From HK1 sp965202875 (GTDB taxonomy: Bacteria; Pseudomonadota; Gammaproteobacteria; HK1): DNA of 64,000 nucleotides. Below, piece after piece: positions 35,493-43,514 of the stretch. Position 1 is the stretch's first letter. Every line of letters starts with the position of its first letter. The DNA lies in contig OZ241870.1 of assembly GCA_965202875.1 (NCBI GenBank), forward strand, positions 310,001 through 374,000, written 5' to 3'. Made by a program: the position numbers and the translations under genes. The notes below the pieces were generated by a model. That model searched no databases. It was not told the DNA's origin and was given only the letters and a program-made list of their open reading frames with translations.

Positions 35493-37147
35493 ATGAGTGA
35501 CCAGGACCAGAAAGGCTTGCTGCTCAAGATCCGGGGCCTTCGCATCGAGGGCCGGGCCGACGAGAAGTGGTTCGAGATCGTGCACGGCGTCGATCTCGAT
35601 CTCCGCCGCGGGGAGGTGATGGGGCTGATCGGCGAGTCCGGGGCGGGCAAGTCCACGATCGGGCTCGCGGCCATGGGCTTCACCCGCGACGGCTGCCGCA
35701 TCTCCGCCGGCAGCATCGAGTTCGACGGCATGGAGCTGACCTCCTCCCCCGAGGAGGACCTGCGGATGCTGCGCGGCGCGCGCATCGCCTACGTGGCGCA
35801 GTCGGCGGCGGCGTCGTTCAACCCCGCCCACAAGCTGATCGACCAGCACACCGCGGCGCCGGTGCAGCACAGGATCAGGACCCGGCGCGAGAGCGAAGAG
35901 GACGCGATGGAGCTGTACCGGCGCCTGCGCCTGCCCAACCCCGAGGAGATCGGCTTCCGCTACCCGCACCAGGTCTCCGGGGGGCAGCTCCAGCGCGCGA
36001 TGACCGCGATGGCGATGAGCTGCCGGCCCGACCTCATCATCTTCGACGAGCCGACCACCGCGCTCGACGTCACCACCCAGATCGAGGTGCTCGCCGCGAT
36101 CCGCGACATCGTCGACCAGTTCGACACCGCCGCGCTCTACATCACGCACGATCTCGCGGTGGTGGCGCAGATGGCCGACCGCATCAAGGTGCTGCTCAAG
36201 GGCGACGAGGTGGAGGAGGCCGACACCCGCTCCATGCTCGCCTCGCCGAAGGAGGACTACACCAAGTCCCTGTGGGCGGTGCGCAGCTTCCAGCGCGAGC
36301 AGAAGCCGCAAGCGGGCGCCGGCGAGACGCCGGTGATCTCGGTGAACGGGGTCAGCGCCTCCTACGGCCCGGTCAAGGTCCTCGACGACGTCTCCTTCGA
36401 CATCCACCGCGGGCGCACGGTGGCGGTGGTGGGCGAGTCGGGCTCGGGCAAGTCCACCGCGGCGCGCTGCATCACCGGCCTGCTGCCGCCCACCGGGGGG
36501 GACATACGGCACAACGGGCAGGTCCTGCCGGCGAGCTTCAAGGAGCGCTCGAAGGACCAGCTCCGCCAGGCGCAGATGATCTACCAGATGGCCGACACCG
36601 CGCTGAACCCCAAGAAGCGCATCGGCGAGATCATCGGGCGCCCGGTGGCCTTCTACCGGGGGCTGCGCGGGGCGGACCTGAAGAAGCGGGTGGACGAGCT
36701 GCTCGACCAGATCGAGCTCGAGCCCTCGCAGTACTTCCACCGCGTGCCGTCGGAGCTCTCCGGCGGGCAGAAGCAGCGGGTGGGCATCGCCCGCGCGCTC
36801 GCCGCCGAGCCCGAGTTCATCATCTGCGACGAGGTCACCAGCGCCCTCGACCAGCTCGTGGCCGAGGGGATCCTGAAGCTCCTCGACCGCCTCCAGGAAG
36901 ATCTGAACCTCGCCTACATGTTCATCACCCACGATCTGGCGACGGTGCGCGCGATCGCCGACGAGGTGGTGGTGATGAAGGAGGGCAAGGTGGTCGAGGC
37001 CGGCCCGAAGGACGAGATGTTCCGCCCGCCCCACCACGAGTACACCGACCTCCTGCTGTCCTCGGTGCCGGAGATGGATCCGGACTGGCTCGACGGACTG
37101 CTGGAGCAGCGCGGCGTGGACAACATCGGGAGGCGGCGCGGAAGTAG
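35493..37147 (+). CDS. Fused double-domain peptide ABC transporter ATPase (DppD-DppF like), 3' frameshift
   Basis: Two ABC domains in one chain of about 550 residues. NBD1: Walker A GESGAGKST, signature VSGGQLQRA, Walker B LIIFDEPTTALD. NBD2: GESGSGKST, LSGGQKQRV, FIICDEVTSALDQ. Start ATG 35493 with AAGGAG upstream. The natural end appears to be IGEAARK-stop at 37145-37147; one missing G near 37131 (compared with the partial copy at 39.1 kb) instead lets the frame run to 37622 through a 3-hydroxyisobutyrate dehydrogenase remnant. Confidence 0.9.
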
Positions 37148-37154
37148 GGGGGCG

Positions 37155-37420
37155 TGGTCGGGCCAGACCTGGATGATGGACCACATGCATCCGATGCCGG
37201 GGATCATCGAAGCGGCGGCCTCGGATCGGAGCCATGCGCCCGGCTTCAAGGCCGCGCTCATGGCGAGGGACCTTGGTCTTGCGCAGAGCGCGGCGGCGGA
37301 CACCGGCACGAGCACCCCGCTCGGCGCCGAAGCGGCGGCGTTCTTTCGCATACTGTGCGGAACGGGGCGGGCGAGCTCGATTACAGCGCGGTCTACGAGC
37401 TTCTGCACGGCGACCTGTAA
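37155..37420 (+). pseudogene. 3-hydroxyisobutyrate dehydrogenase C-terminal remnant
   Basis: The frame reading on from the ATPase gives APGFKAALMARDLGLAQSAA and PLGAEAAAFF, then after a frameshift NGAGELDYSAVYELLHGDL-stop. This is the C-terminal helical domain of the HIBADH (MmsB/GarR) family. N-terminal NAD-binding part absent. Confidence 0.75.
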
Positions 37421-37500
37421 TTCGGATCGGCAGGCCGCGGCGAGCCCCTGCCGTCGGCCGCGGGACGCGACTGCACCGGCAGTCCCCGCCTCACGCGCGA

Positions 37501-38214
37501 TCAGACCGACACCGACAGGTCCTGGAGCCAGACCGGCATCCGATCGAGCAGCCAGCCTTCGATCATCCGGTCGATGTGGAACAGGACCGCGACTCCCACC
37601 ACGAGCAGGGTCGCGCCCATGAGCGGCTTCGCCCAGGGCATCCACGCCGCGATCCTCTCCCGGCGGGCGCCCACCGCCTGCCTCGATCCGTAGGCCAGCG
37701 CCATCAGCACCGTGGACACCCCGGCCCCGAACGTGAACATCGTGATCGTCGCCTGACCGAGACCCTCCCCGCTCGCGGCGAGACCGATGGCGCCGCCGAG
37801 GGTCGGACCGATGCACGGCGACCAGACCGCCCCAAGCAGGACGCCCACCCCGAACTGACCGGCGACCCCGGCCCTGTCCGCATCGTCGAGCCGCGAGTTG
37901 GCGCGGCTCGCGAGCGGCGCGGCCAGCGTTGCCAGCATGGTCTGGGCTCTTGGAACGAGCAGCACGACACCGAACGCCATCATCGCGACCGCCGCGGTGC
38001 GGTTGACCACATCGGCGTCGATGCCCAAGAGATGGCCGAACGCGGCCACCGAGACCCCGAGCGCCGCGAACGAGGTGGTCAGCCCCGCCGCGAGTACGAT
38101 CGGCCCCAGCCGGCTGTTCTGGAACGCCGCCGCGATGACGATGGGCAGCAGCGGGAGCACGCATGGATTGACGAGGGTGAGCAGCCCGGCGAGGTAGGCC
38201 CACAGGTAGGTCAT
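37501..38214 (-). CDS. ccdA: CcdA/DsbD-type transmembrane thiol-electron carrier
   Basis: Inner-membrane protein passing reducing power from cytoplasmic thioredoxin to periplasmic thioredoxin-like proteins. The 237 residues form about six helices, with the two redox cysteines in LVNPCVLPLLPIVIAA and AVWSPCIGPTLGGAI. It lies 126 bp downstream of, and on the same strand as, an exported thioredoxin-like gene, its probable partner. Confidence 0.92.
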   Translation of the reverse strand: MTYLWAYLAGLLTLVNPCVLPLLPIVIAAAFQNSRLGPIVLAAGLTTSFAALGVSVAAFGHLLGIDADVVNRTAAVAMMAFGVVLLVPRAQTMLATLAAPLASRANSRLDDADRAGVAGQFGVGVLLGAVWSPCIGPTLGGAIGLAASGEGLGQATITMFTFGAGVSTVLMALAYGSRQAVGARRERIAAWMPWAKPLMGATLLVVGVAVLFHIDRMIEGWLLDRMPVWLQDLSVSV

Positions 38215-38340
38215 CGATCAGGCGTCTCCGGAAGACGGACGGGGTCCGGCAATGTCGGCAGGATGGACGGGGCTGCGGGCGGCCCGAAGGCGGTCGCCTT
38301 CGGGCCGGTCCGTGCCGCCGCCTGCAAGACGGCGCGCCGC

Positions 38341-38742
38341 CTACGAGACGGCGGCCCTGAACAGGGGCTCGATGGCGCCGGCGCTGGTCTGCCCGATCAC
38401 CCTGCCCACTTCCTCACCCCGGCTGAACATCACGAGGGTGGCCCGGCCCCTGACGCCGAGCTCGTCCACGATGGGGTCGCCGCTGAACCGATCCCAGTCG
38501 ACCTTCATCACGGTCACCGCGCGGTACGAGGAGTTATTGTCGATGAGCGCACGCACGGTGCGCCCTTGTGCGCGACAGGTCCCTCACCACGTGGTGTAGA
38601 AGTCGAGCAGCACCGGCTTCCCGCTCGCCAGGAGCGCGTCGAAGGCCGCCCGGTCGTACTCGACCTGCCCTTCGCCGGCGAAGACCGCTCCGGGCATCGC
38701 CGGCGCGAGCGAGGACACGGCGAGAAATTGACGTCGTTTCAT
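38341..38742 (-). CDS. Exported thioredoxin-like protein, candidate selenoprotein (UxxC)
   Basis: Reading from ATG 38742: Tat-like leader MKRRQFLAVSSLAPAMPGAV ending near FAG, then a thioredoxin fold FDALLASGKPVLLDFYTTW, then an in-frame TGA (38586-38584) followed by GTCRAQGRTVRALID and the rest of the domain (VDWDRFSGDPIVDELGVRGR) to TAG at 38341. The TGA stands exactly where WCGTC needs its first Cys, giving WUGTC (U53, C56; 133 residues). No other defect is seen. Most annotation tools would split this gene. Alternative: a nonsense TGC-to-TGA change or sequence error. Operon with ccdA. Confidence 0.7.
38550..38586 (-). promoter_or_regulatory. Candidate bacterial SECIS hairpin after the TGA
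   Basis: Nine nt after the TGA the RNA can form a 7-bp stem, CGCGCAC (38574-38568) with GTGCGTG (38556-38550), one G-U pair, around an 11-nt loop AAGGGCGCACC. Position and a G-bearing loop fit bSECIS elements; alternative pairings of this GC-rich segment exist. Confidence 0.4.
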
Positions 38743-38984
38743 TGTGATACAGTCCCCTCTGGTTTCGATTCGAGTTGACGTTCACGGGCCGACGGCAGCG
38801 CGGCCACACCGTGGAGCGCCCGGACCCGATACGCGGTTGGAATATAACCCGCGAGGCAAGTTCCATGTGCCTGGCGAGACCGTTGCGCCCGTTGCCGCAC
38901 GGCTCTGAACGGGGGCGCCTCCGGGCGGCGGACGGCGCTCGCGGAGGAGACGATCATCGCTCATCGGCCGGCTTGAGACGCGCG
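38743..38984. other. Upstream region of the thioredoxin-ccdA operon
   Basis: No gene. A minus-strand GAGGGGAC lies 13 nt before the thioredoxin start. No clear promoter is seen. Confidence 0.35.
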
Positions 38985-39165
38985 CTACCGGGGGCTGCGC
39001 GGGGCGGACCTGAAGAAGCGTTCCGCCCGCCCCACCACGAGTACACCGACCTCCTGCCGTCCTCGGTGCCGGAGATGGATCCGGACTGGCTCGACGGGCT
39101 GCTGGAGCGGCGCGGCGTGGACGACATCGGGGAGGTGGCGCGGATAGGGGGACGACCCCTGACCG
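38985..39165 (+). pseudogene. Two-piece remnant of a second double-ABC ATPase gene
   Basis: 38985-39020 is identical to 36653-36688, and from 39021 the sequence jumps to the equivalent of 37020-37147 (FRPPHHEYTDLL, EMDPDWLDGLLERRGVDDIG). The 330 bp between are deleted. It preserves the undamaged C-terminal reading frame (IGEVARIG) against which the frameshift in the intact copy is visible. Confidence 0.85.
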
Positions 39166-39170
39166 GATCG

Positions 39171-40370
39171 TCAGGCCTCCACGACGAACAGCTTGCGCGG
39201 ATAATCGGTCAGCACCTCCGAGCCGGTGTCGGTCACCCGCACGCTGTCCGAGAAGCACATCCCGAAGTCTTCGAAGAACAACGTCGGAATGACGTGGAAG
39301 GTCATTCCGGGCTCCAGCACCAGCGGGTCGCCTGGACGGACGGCATAGATGTGCCCCTCCGACCAGTTGGGCGGAAAGCCGATGCCGATCCCGTAGGCGG
39401 TACGGTGCCTGAAGCAGGCACCGTACCCCCGCGCTTCCACATTTCCGCGGCAGACCCGATCGACCTCACCCGCGGTCAGGCCCGGCCTGACGGCGTCCAC
39501 CGCGGCTTCGAGGGCGCCTATCAGGGCCTCCGCCGCAGCCCGGTGCCGGTCGTTCGGCTCGCCCACCACGACGGGGCGGGACAGGATGCCGTGGTAGCGG
39601 TCGATGCAGCCGGCGGCTTCCAGCAGCACGACGTCACCGCGCCTGATCTCGCGTCGCCGCCACATGGCGAAACACAGCGACGTGGTCTCCCCCGTGACCA
39701 CGAGGGGCGGATGGCCGAGGTACTCGCTGCCCGCGGCGGTGCCGGCCCCGAGCATCGCCGCGGCGACGTCGTTCTCCGTCCTGCCCGGCGCGATGGCCTG
39801 GATGGCGGCGTCGAGCCCGGCTTCGGCGGCGCGGCAGGCCCGGCGGATCCGGTCGATCTCGCCGGCGCTCTTGACCAGCCGATGGGGCTCCAAGGCCCCG
39901 TTCCACTCGACCAGCGGGCGGAGCAGATCGCGTGCGAGCCTTCCGTAGTCCCGCACGGTGAGATACCAGGACCCCGTCTCCACCCCGAGCCTTGCTCCCG
40001 GCGGCAGGGTTTGCTCCAGAAAGGAGATCAGCACCTCGATGGAATCGGCGGTGTCGACGACGGGCTCGAACGCGGCGATGGTGGCGTGCGCCAGAGCCAG
40101 ATCCCGGTTGACCACCCGGGCGACGATCACCGGCTTGCCGTCGAGGGGCACGAACATGGTCTGGAAGGTGAAGTAGCCGATGGTCTGGTAGCCGGTCAGC
40201 CAGTACATGTTCTCGGGGTTGAACAGCAGGGCGCCGCCGAGGCCGCGCCGGCGCAAGTCCGCCTGCACCGTGCTCAGGCGACCCGCGTAGACCGTTTCTG
40301 GAAAGGGCAGCATGTCGGGGCGGATGCGCCGCTCCGCACTCGTCGTCCATTCATGCACGGTCTCCGGCAT
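39171..40370 (-). CDS. M24-family (creatinase/ectoine-hydrolase DoeA-like) protein
   Basis: Pita-bread-fold hydrolase, 399 residues. An N-terminal creatinase domain (ALLFNPENMYWLTGYQTIGY) is followed by the M24 domain (DVVLLEAAGCIDRYHGILSR; GIGIGFPPNWSEGHIYAVRP; LEPGMTFHVIPTLFF). Usual metal-ligand positions are replaced (AGCIDRYHG instead of the D-x11-D pair, MCFSDSVRVT instead of a Glu), as in creatinase and DoeA, so a metal-independent C-N hydrolase is likely (inference). Frame intact. Confidence 0.85.
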   Translation of the reverse strand: MPETVHEWTTSAERRIRPDMLPFPETVYAGRLSTVQADLRRRGLGGALLFNPENMYWLTGYQTIGYFTFQTMFVPLDGKPVIVARVVNRDLALAHATIAAFEPVVDTADSIEVLISFLEQTLPPGARLGVETGSWYLTVRDYGRLARDLLRPLVEWNGALEPHRLVKSAGEIDRIRRACRAAEAGLDAAIQAIAPGRTENDVAAAMLGAGTAAGSEYLGHPPLVVTGETTSLCFAMWRRREIRRGDVVLLEAAGCIDRYHGILSRPVVVGEPNDRHRAAAEALIGALEAAVDAVRPGLTAGEVDRVCRGNVEARGYGACFRHRTAYGIGIGFPPNWSEGHIYAVRPGDPLVLEPGMTFHVIPTLFFEDFGMCFSDSVRVTDTGSEVLTDYPRKLFVVEA

Positions 40371-40969
40371 GGAGCTTCACCTTCGTTCGTCGATCCGCCG
40401 CCGGCTCCGGCCGCGGGCCGCAGCTTTGTGAAGATCGCATGGCACGACGATGTTCGGGAAGGGGTGCATCGCCGCTCCGCGGATCCGGTCCGGGGCGTCG
40501 GCGCCGCTTCGCGGAGTTCCTGGACAACGCCGGTGACGTGGTGCATCGCCGCTCCGCGGATCCGGTCCGGGGCGTCGGCCTGGCGCGGTGCGGTGCGGCG
40601 CCACCACCACTTCCGGAATGAGGAGGTCCCCGAGCGCCCGCACCTCTTGTCGCCGGACTTGCCGAGTGCTCGCGTTCTGCGTTCACCAATTCGGAGGACA
40701 CGTATCCCGATGACTGGTGCGAGGAAGAGGGGATCGGCGGCGCGCCGGACTTTGGCCATGCGCATGGCGGACGGCCGGCATCCGGTCTCCCGGCTCATTT
40801 CGGGCGGGGCGTGCGAACGTCATCGCGGTCGAGGAAGGCGCACGGCATCCCCGGATCACCGGCACGGCCGGCAACGCGGGATGGGTGATCGACGTTGCGC
40901 GCCGGCAGGTCGAGAATTAAGCTTGTGCGCCTTTTTTGGGGCGCGGCGGTAGCCGCCGAGGCGGAGGCG
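40371..40969. other. Intergenic region with a direct repeat and a gene fragment
   Basis: Holds the 40-bp repeat at 40463-40579. From about 40813 to the TAA at 40918-40920 a plus-strand frame reads VEEGARHPRITGTAGNAGWV to VARRQVEN; it lacks a start and I do not recognise it. GGCGGAGGCG just before 40970 serves etfB. Confidence 0.4.
40463..40579. repeat. 40-bp direct repeat, offset 77 bp
   Basis: GGTGCATCGCCGCTCCGCGG... is present at 40463-40502 and again at 40540-40579, identical over 40 bp. The 37 bp between are unrelated. Confidence 0.85.
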
Positions 40970-41719
40970 ATGAAGATCCTGGTCGCGGTCAAGCGGGTGA
41001 TCGATTACAACGTCAAGGTCCGGGTGAAGGCGGACCGGAGCGGGGTCGATCTCGCGAACGTGAAGATGTCGATGAACCCCTTCGACGAGATCGCGGTCGA
41101 GGAGGCCCTCCGGCTGAGGGAAGCGGGGAACGCCGACGAGATCATCGCTCTTTCGATCGGTGTGCAGCAGTGCCAGGAGACGATCCGGACCGCTCTCGCG
41201 ATGGGCGCGGACCGCGGCATCCTGATCCGGACCGACGCGGAGATCGAGCCGCTCGCGGTCGCGAAGCTGATGAAGGCGATCGTCGAGCGCGAGCAGCCCG
41301 GGCTGGTCGTCACCGGCAAGCAGTCGATCGACGGCGACAACACCCAGACCGGCCAGATGCTCGCCGCCCTCCTCGGCTGGCCCCAGGGCACGTTCGCCTA
41401 CCGGATCGAAATCGACGGCGCGGAGATGAACCTGACCCGCGAGATCGACGGCGGGCTCGAGACGATCCGGCTCCGGATGCCCGCGGTGGTGACCACCGAT
41501 CTCCGGCTCAACGAGCCGCGCTTCGCCTCCCTCCCCAACATCATGAAGGCGAAGAAGAAGCCGATCGACACCCTGACCCCGGAGGAGTTCGGCGTCGACG
41601 TCACGCCCCGGGTGAAGACGCTCGCGGTCACCGAGCCCCCGAAGCGGGACGCGGGGGTGCGGGTCGGGAACGTGGCCGAGCTGATCGACAAGCTGAAGAA
41701 CGAAGCGAAGGTGATCTGA
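40970..41719 (+). CDS. etfB: Electron transfer flavoprotein beta subunit
   Basis: Soluble ETF subunit carrying AMP; takes electrons from acyl-CoA and N-methyl dehydrogenases. The 249 residues start at ATG 40970 (MKILVAVKRVIDYNVKVRV) behind GGCGGAGG. Signature VEEALRLREAG, VVTGKQSIDGDNTQTGQMLA and the recognition loop ETIRLRMPAVVTTDLRLNEP are visible. Abuts etfA with no spacer. Confidence 0.97.
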   Translation: MKILVAVKRVIDYNVKVRVKADRSGVDLANVKMSMNPFDEIAVEEALRLREAGNADEIIALSIGVQQCQETIRTALAMGADRGILIRTDAEIEPLAVAKLMKAIVEREQPGLVVTGKQSIDGDNTQTGQMLAALLGWPQGTFAYRIEIDGAEMNLTREIDGGLETIRLRMPAVVTTDLRLNEPRFASLPNIMKAKKKPIDTLTPEEFGVDVTPRVKTLAVTEPPKRDAGVRVGNVAELIDKLKNEAKVI

Positions 41720-42658
41720 ATGAGCGTCCTCGTCATCGCCGAACACGACAACGCCGCGCTCGGCGCGGCCACCCTCAACACCATCGCCGCCGCGCGGCAG
41801 CTCGACGACGACGTCCACGTGCTGGTCGCGGGCGCCGGCTGCGCCGGGGCCGCCGAGGCCGCGGCCAAGGCCGCCGGGGTCGGGAAGGTGCGCGTCGCGG
41901 ACGCCGCCGCCTACGCCCACCAGCTCGCCGAGAACCTCGCGGCCCTGATCGCGAGCATCGCCGGCGAGTACTCCCACGTGCTCATCGCGGCGACGAAAGC
42001 CGGCAAGAACGTCCTGCCGCGGGCCGCCGCGCTGCTGGACGTCTCGCCGGTGTCGGACATCAGCGGGATCGAATCGGCGGATACGTTCGTGCGGCCCATC
42101 TACGCCGGCAACGCGATCGCCACCGTGCAGTCGAACGACGCGCTCAAGCTGGTCTCGGTACGGGCGACCTCGTTCGATCCGGTGGCGGAGGAAGGCGGCG
42201 GCGCCACCGTGGAGAGCGTCGATTCCACCGGGGACAGCGGCCTGTCGGCGTTCGTCGGCCAGGACCTCACGCAGTCCGAACGCCCGGAGCTCACCTCGGC
42301 CCGCATCGTGATCTCCGGCGGGCGCGGCATGCAGAGCGGCGACAACTTCGCACTCCTCGAAGAGGTCGCCGACAAGCTCGGCGCCGCGGTCGGCGCTTCG
42401 CGGGCCGCCGTCGACGCCGGATTCGTCCCCAACGACTACCAGGTCGGGCAGACCGGGAAGGTGGTCGCCCCCGATCTCTACATCGCGGTGGGGATCTCGG
42501 GCGCGATCCAGCACTTGGCCGGGATGAAGGAGAGCAAGATCATCGTCGCGATCAACAAGGACGAGGAGGCGCCGATCTTCCAGGTCGCGGACTACGGGCT
42601 GGTCGCCGACCTGTTCCAGGCGATGCCCGAGCTGAGCACCGAGCTGTCGAAATCGTGA
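41720..42658 (+). CDS. etfA: Electron transfer flavoprotein alpha subunit
   Basis: FAD-binding ETF subunit, 312 residues. ATG directly follows the etfB stop codon (translational coupling). N-terminal MSVLVIAEHDNAALGAATLN and the FAD-binding C-terminal pattern YQVGQTGKVVAPDLYIAVGI, SGAIQHLAGMKESKIIVAIN are diagnostic. No ETF:quinone oxidoreductase gene is in the window. Confidence 0.97.
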   Translation: MSVLVIAEHDNAALGAATLNTIAAARQLDDDVHVLVAGAGCAGAAEAAAKAAGVGKVRVADAAAYAHQLAENLAALIASIAGEYSHVLIAATKAGKNVLPRAAALLDVSPVSDISGIESADTFVRPIYAGNAIATVQSNDALKLVSVRATSFDPVAEEGGGATVESVDSTGDSGLSAFVGQDLTQSERPELTSARIVISGGRGMQSGDNFALLEEVADKLGAAVGASRAAVDAGFVPNDYQVGQTGKVVAPDLYIAVGISGAIQHLAGMKESKIIVAINKDEEAPIFQVADYGLVADLFQAMPELSTELSKS

Positions 42659-42889
42659 CCGGAGGGGTGTCGTCGAATCGCCGTCGGTCATCCAATCCGG
42701 CGCTGTCGTGCATCGCCGGGGACAAGGGGGCGGGTCCGGCGTCGTCGTATCGGCGAATCGTACCTTCCGGATCTCCTGGAGCACTTCCGTCCATCTTGGG
42801 CCACCTCCACAAGGGACTCCAAAACCGGACGATTGACGTGCTGCTACACCGGACAGACTCTTTGCTCCTGGCAGGCGTTCGCCGTTGAA
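42659..42889. other. Gap between etfA and the rpmH promoter
   Basis: No gene recognised; neither dnaA nor an origin-like DnaA-box cluster lies next to rpmH here, unlike many gammaproteobacteria. Confidence 0.4.
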
Positions 42890-42919
42890 TTGACACTTCC
42901 CCGAATCCACCTGTAGATT
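42890..42919 (+). promoter_or_regulatory. Candidate sigma70 promoter for rpmH-rnpA-yidC-mnmE
   Basis: TTGACA at 42890-42895 and TAGATT at 42914-42919, 18-bp spacer, with TG one base upstream of the -10. It lies 67 bp before the rpmH start codon. Confidence 0.6.
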
Positions 42920-42985
42920 TCCCATCCCCCTGCTGCGCGCCGAGCCCTGTCGTCGGCAGATCCCCATCCGGGTGGGAACGGTACG

Positions 42986-43120
42986 ATGAAACGCACTTAT
43001 CAGCCGAGCAACATCAAACGCAAGCGTCGCCACGGCTTTCGGGCGCGGATGTCCACCAAGGCGGGGCGGCGGATCCTCAGCGCGCGCCGTGCCAAGGGAC
43101 GCACCCGGCTCTGCGTCTGA
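42986..43120 (+). CDS. rpmH: 50S ribosomal protein L34
   Basis: Forty-four residues starting MKRTYQPSNIKRKRRHGFRA, the invariant L34 sequence. GGGTGGGAACGG upstream gives a weak ribosome site. Its 3' end overlaps the rnpA start, the classic arrangement. Confidence 0.97.
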   Translation: MKRTYQPSNIKRKRRHGFRARMSTKAGRRILSARRAKGRTRLCV

Positions 43121-43499
43121 GCACGGCCTCTCCGATCGGCGGTTCGGGTCGGAGCGCCGGCTGCGGCGGCGAGGGGATTTCTCGAAAGCCTTTTCCGGCG
43201 GTATCCGGTTGAGCGCGCGGGTCGTGACGATCATCGTGCGTCCCAACGGCGCGCGCCATCCCAGGCTGGGGCTCGCCGTCGCGCGTCGGGTCGCGCCCCG
43301 GGCCGTCGTCCGCCATCGGTTGAAGCGCCTGATCCGGGAGAGTTTCCGCCGCCACGTCGGACGCCTTGGCGGGCTTGATGTCGTGGTGATCGCCAAGCCG
43401 GGGTTGGAGAAGATGGAATCGAGTCGTCTCGGGGAGCTGCTGGCCCGACAGTGGGAACGCGCCGCCCGGACGACGCGGCGCACCGTGGCGGCGCGCTGA
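43089..43499 (+). CDS. rnpA: Ribonuclease P protein component
   Basis: Protein cofactor of RNase P for tRNA 5' maturation. 136 residues from GTG 43089, overlapping rpmH by 32 bp; the exact start is uncertain but no ATG is available. RNR motif segment RHPRLGLAVARRVAPRAVVR, then HRLKRLIRESFR is diagnostic. yidC follows after 15 bp, leaving no room for yidD. Confidence 0.93.
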   Translation: MPRDAPGSASEHGLSDRRFGSERRLRRRGDFSKAFSGGIRLSARVVTIIVRPNGARHPRLGLAVARRVAPRAVVRHRLKRLIRESFRRHVGRLGGLDVVVIAKPGLEKMESSRLGELLARQWERAARTTRRTVAAR

Positions 43500-43514
43500 C
43501 GGGAGAGGCGCGGG

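Noticed and set aside
36914..38203. Minus-strand ORF of 429 codons across ccdA and the ATPase end
   Set aside because: Wrong frame relative to ccdA, which is clear at 37501-38214.
38341..38556. Separate 71-residue thioredoxin-like ORF starting MRALIDNNSS
   Set aside because: It is the downstream half of the thioredoxin after the TGA, not an independent gene; its ATG lies inside the fold.
40463..40579. CRISPR array
   Set aside because: Only two repeats of 40 bp with one spacer, GC-rich and without cas genes.
42659..42985. Chromosomal origin near rpmH
   Set aside because: No dnaA gene and no cluster of DnaA boxes (TTATCCACA-like) visible.
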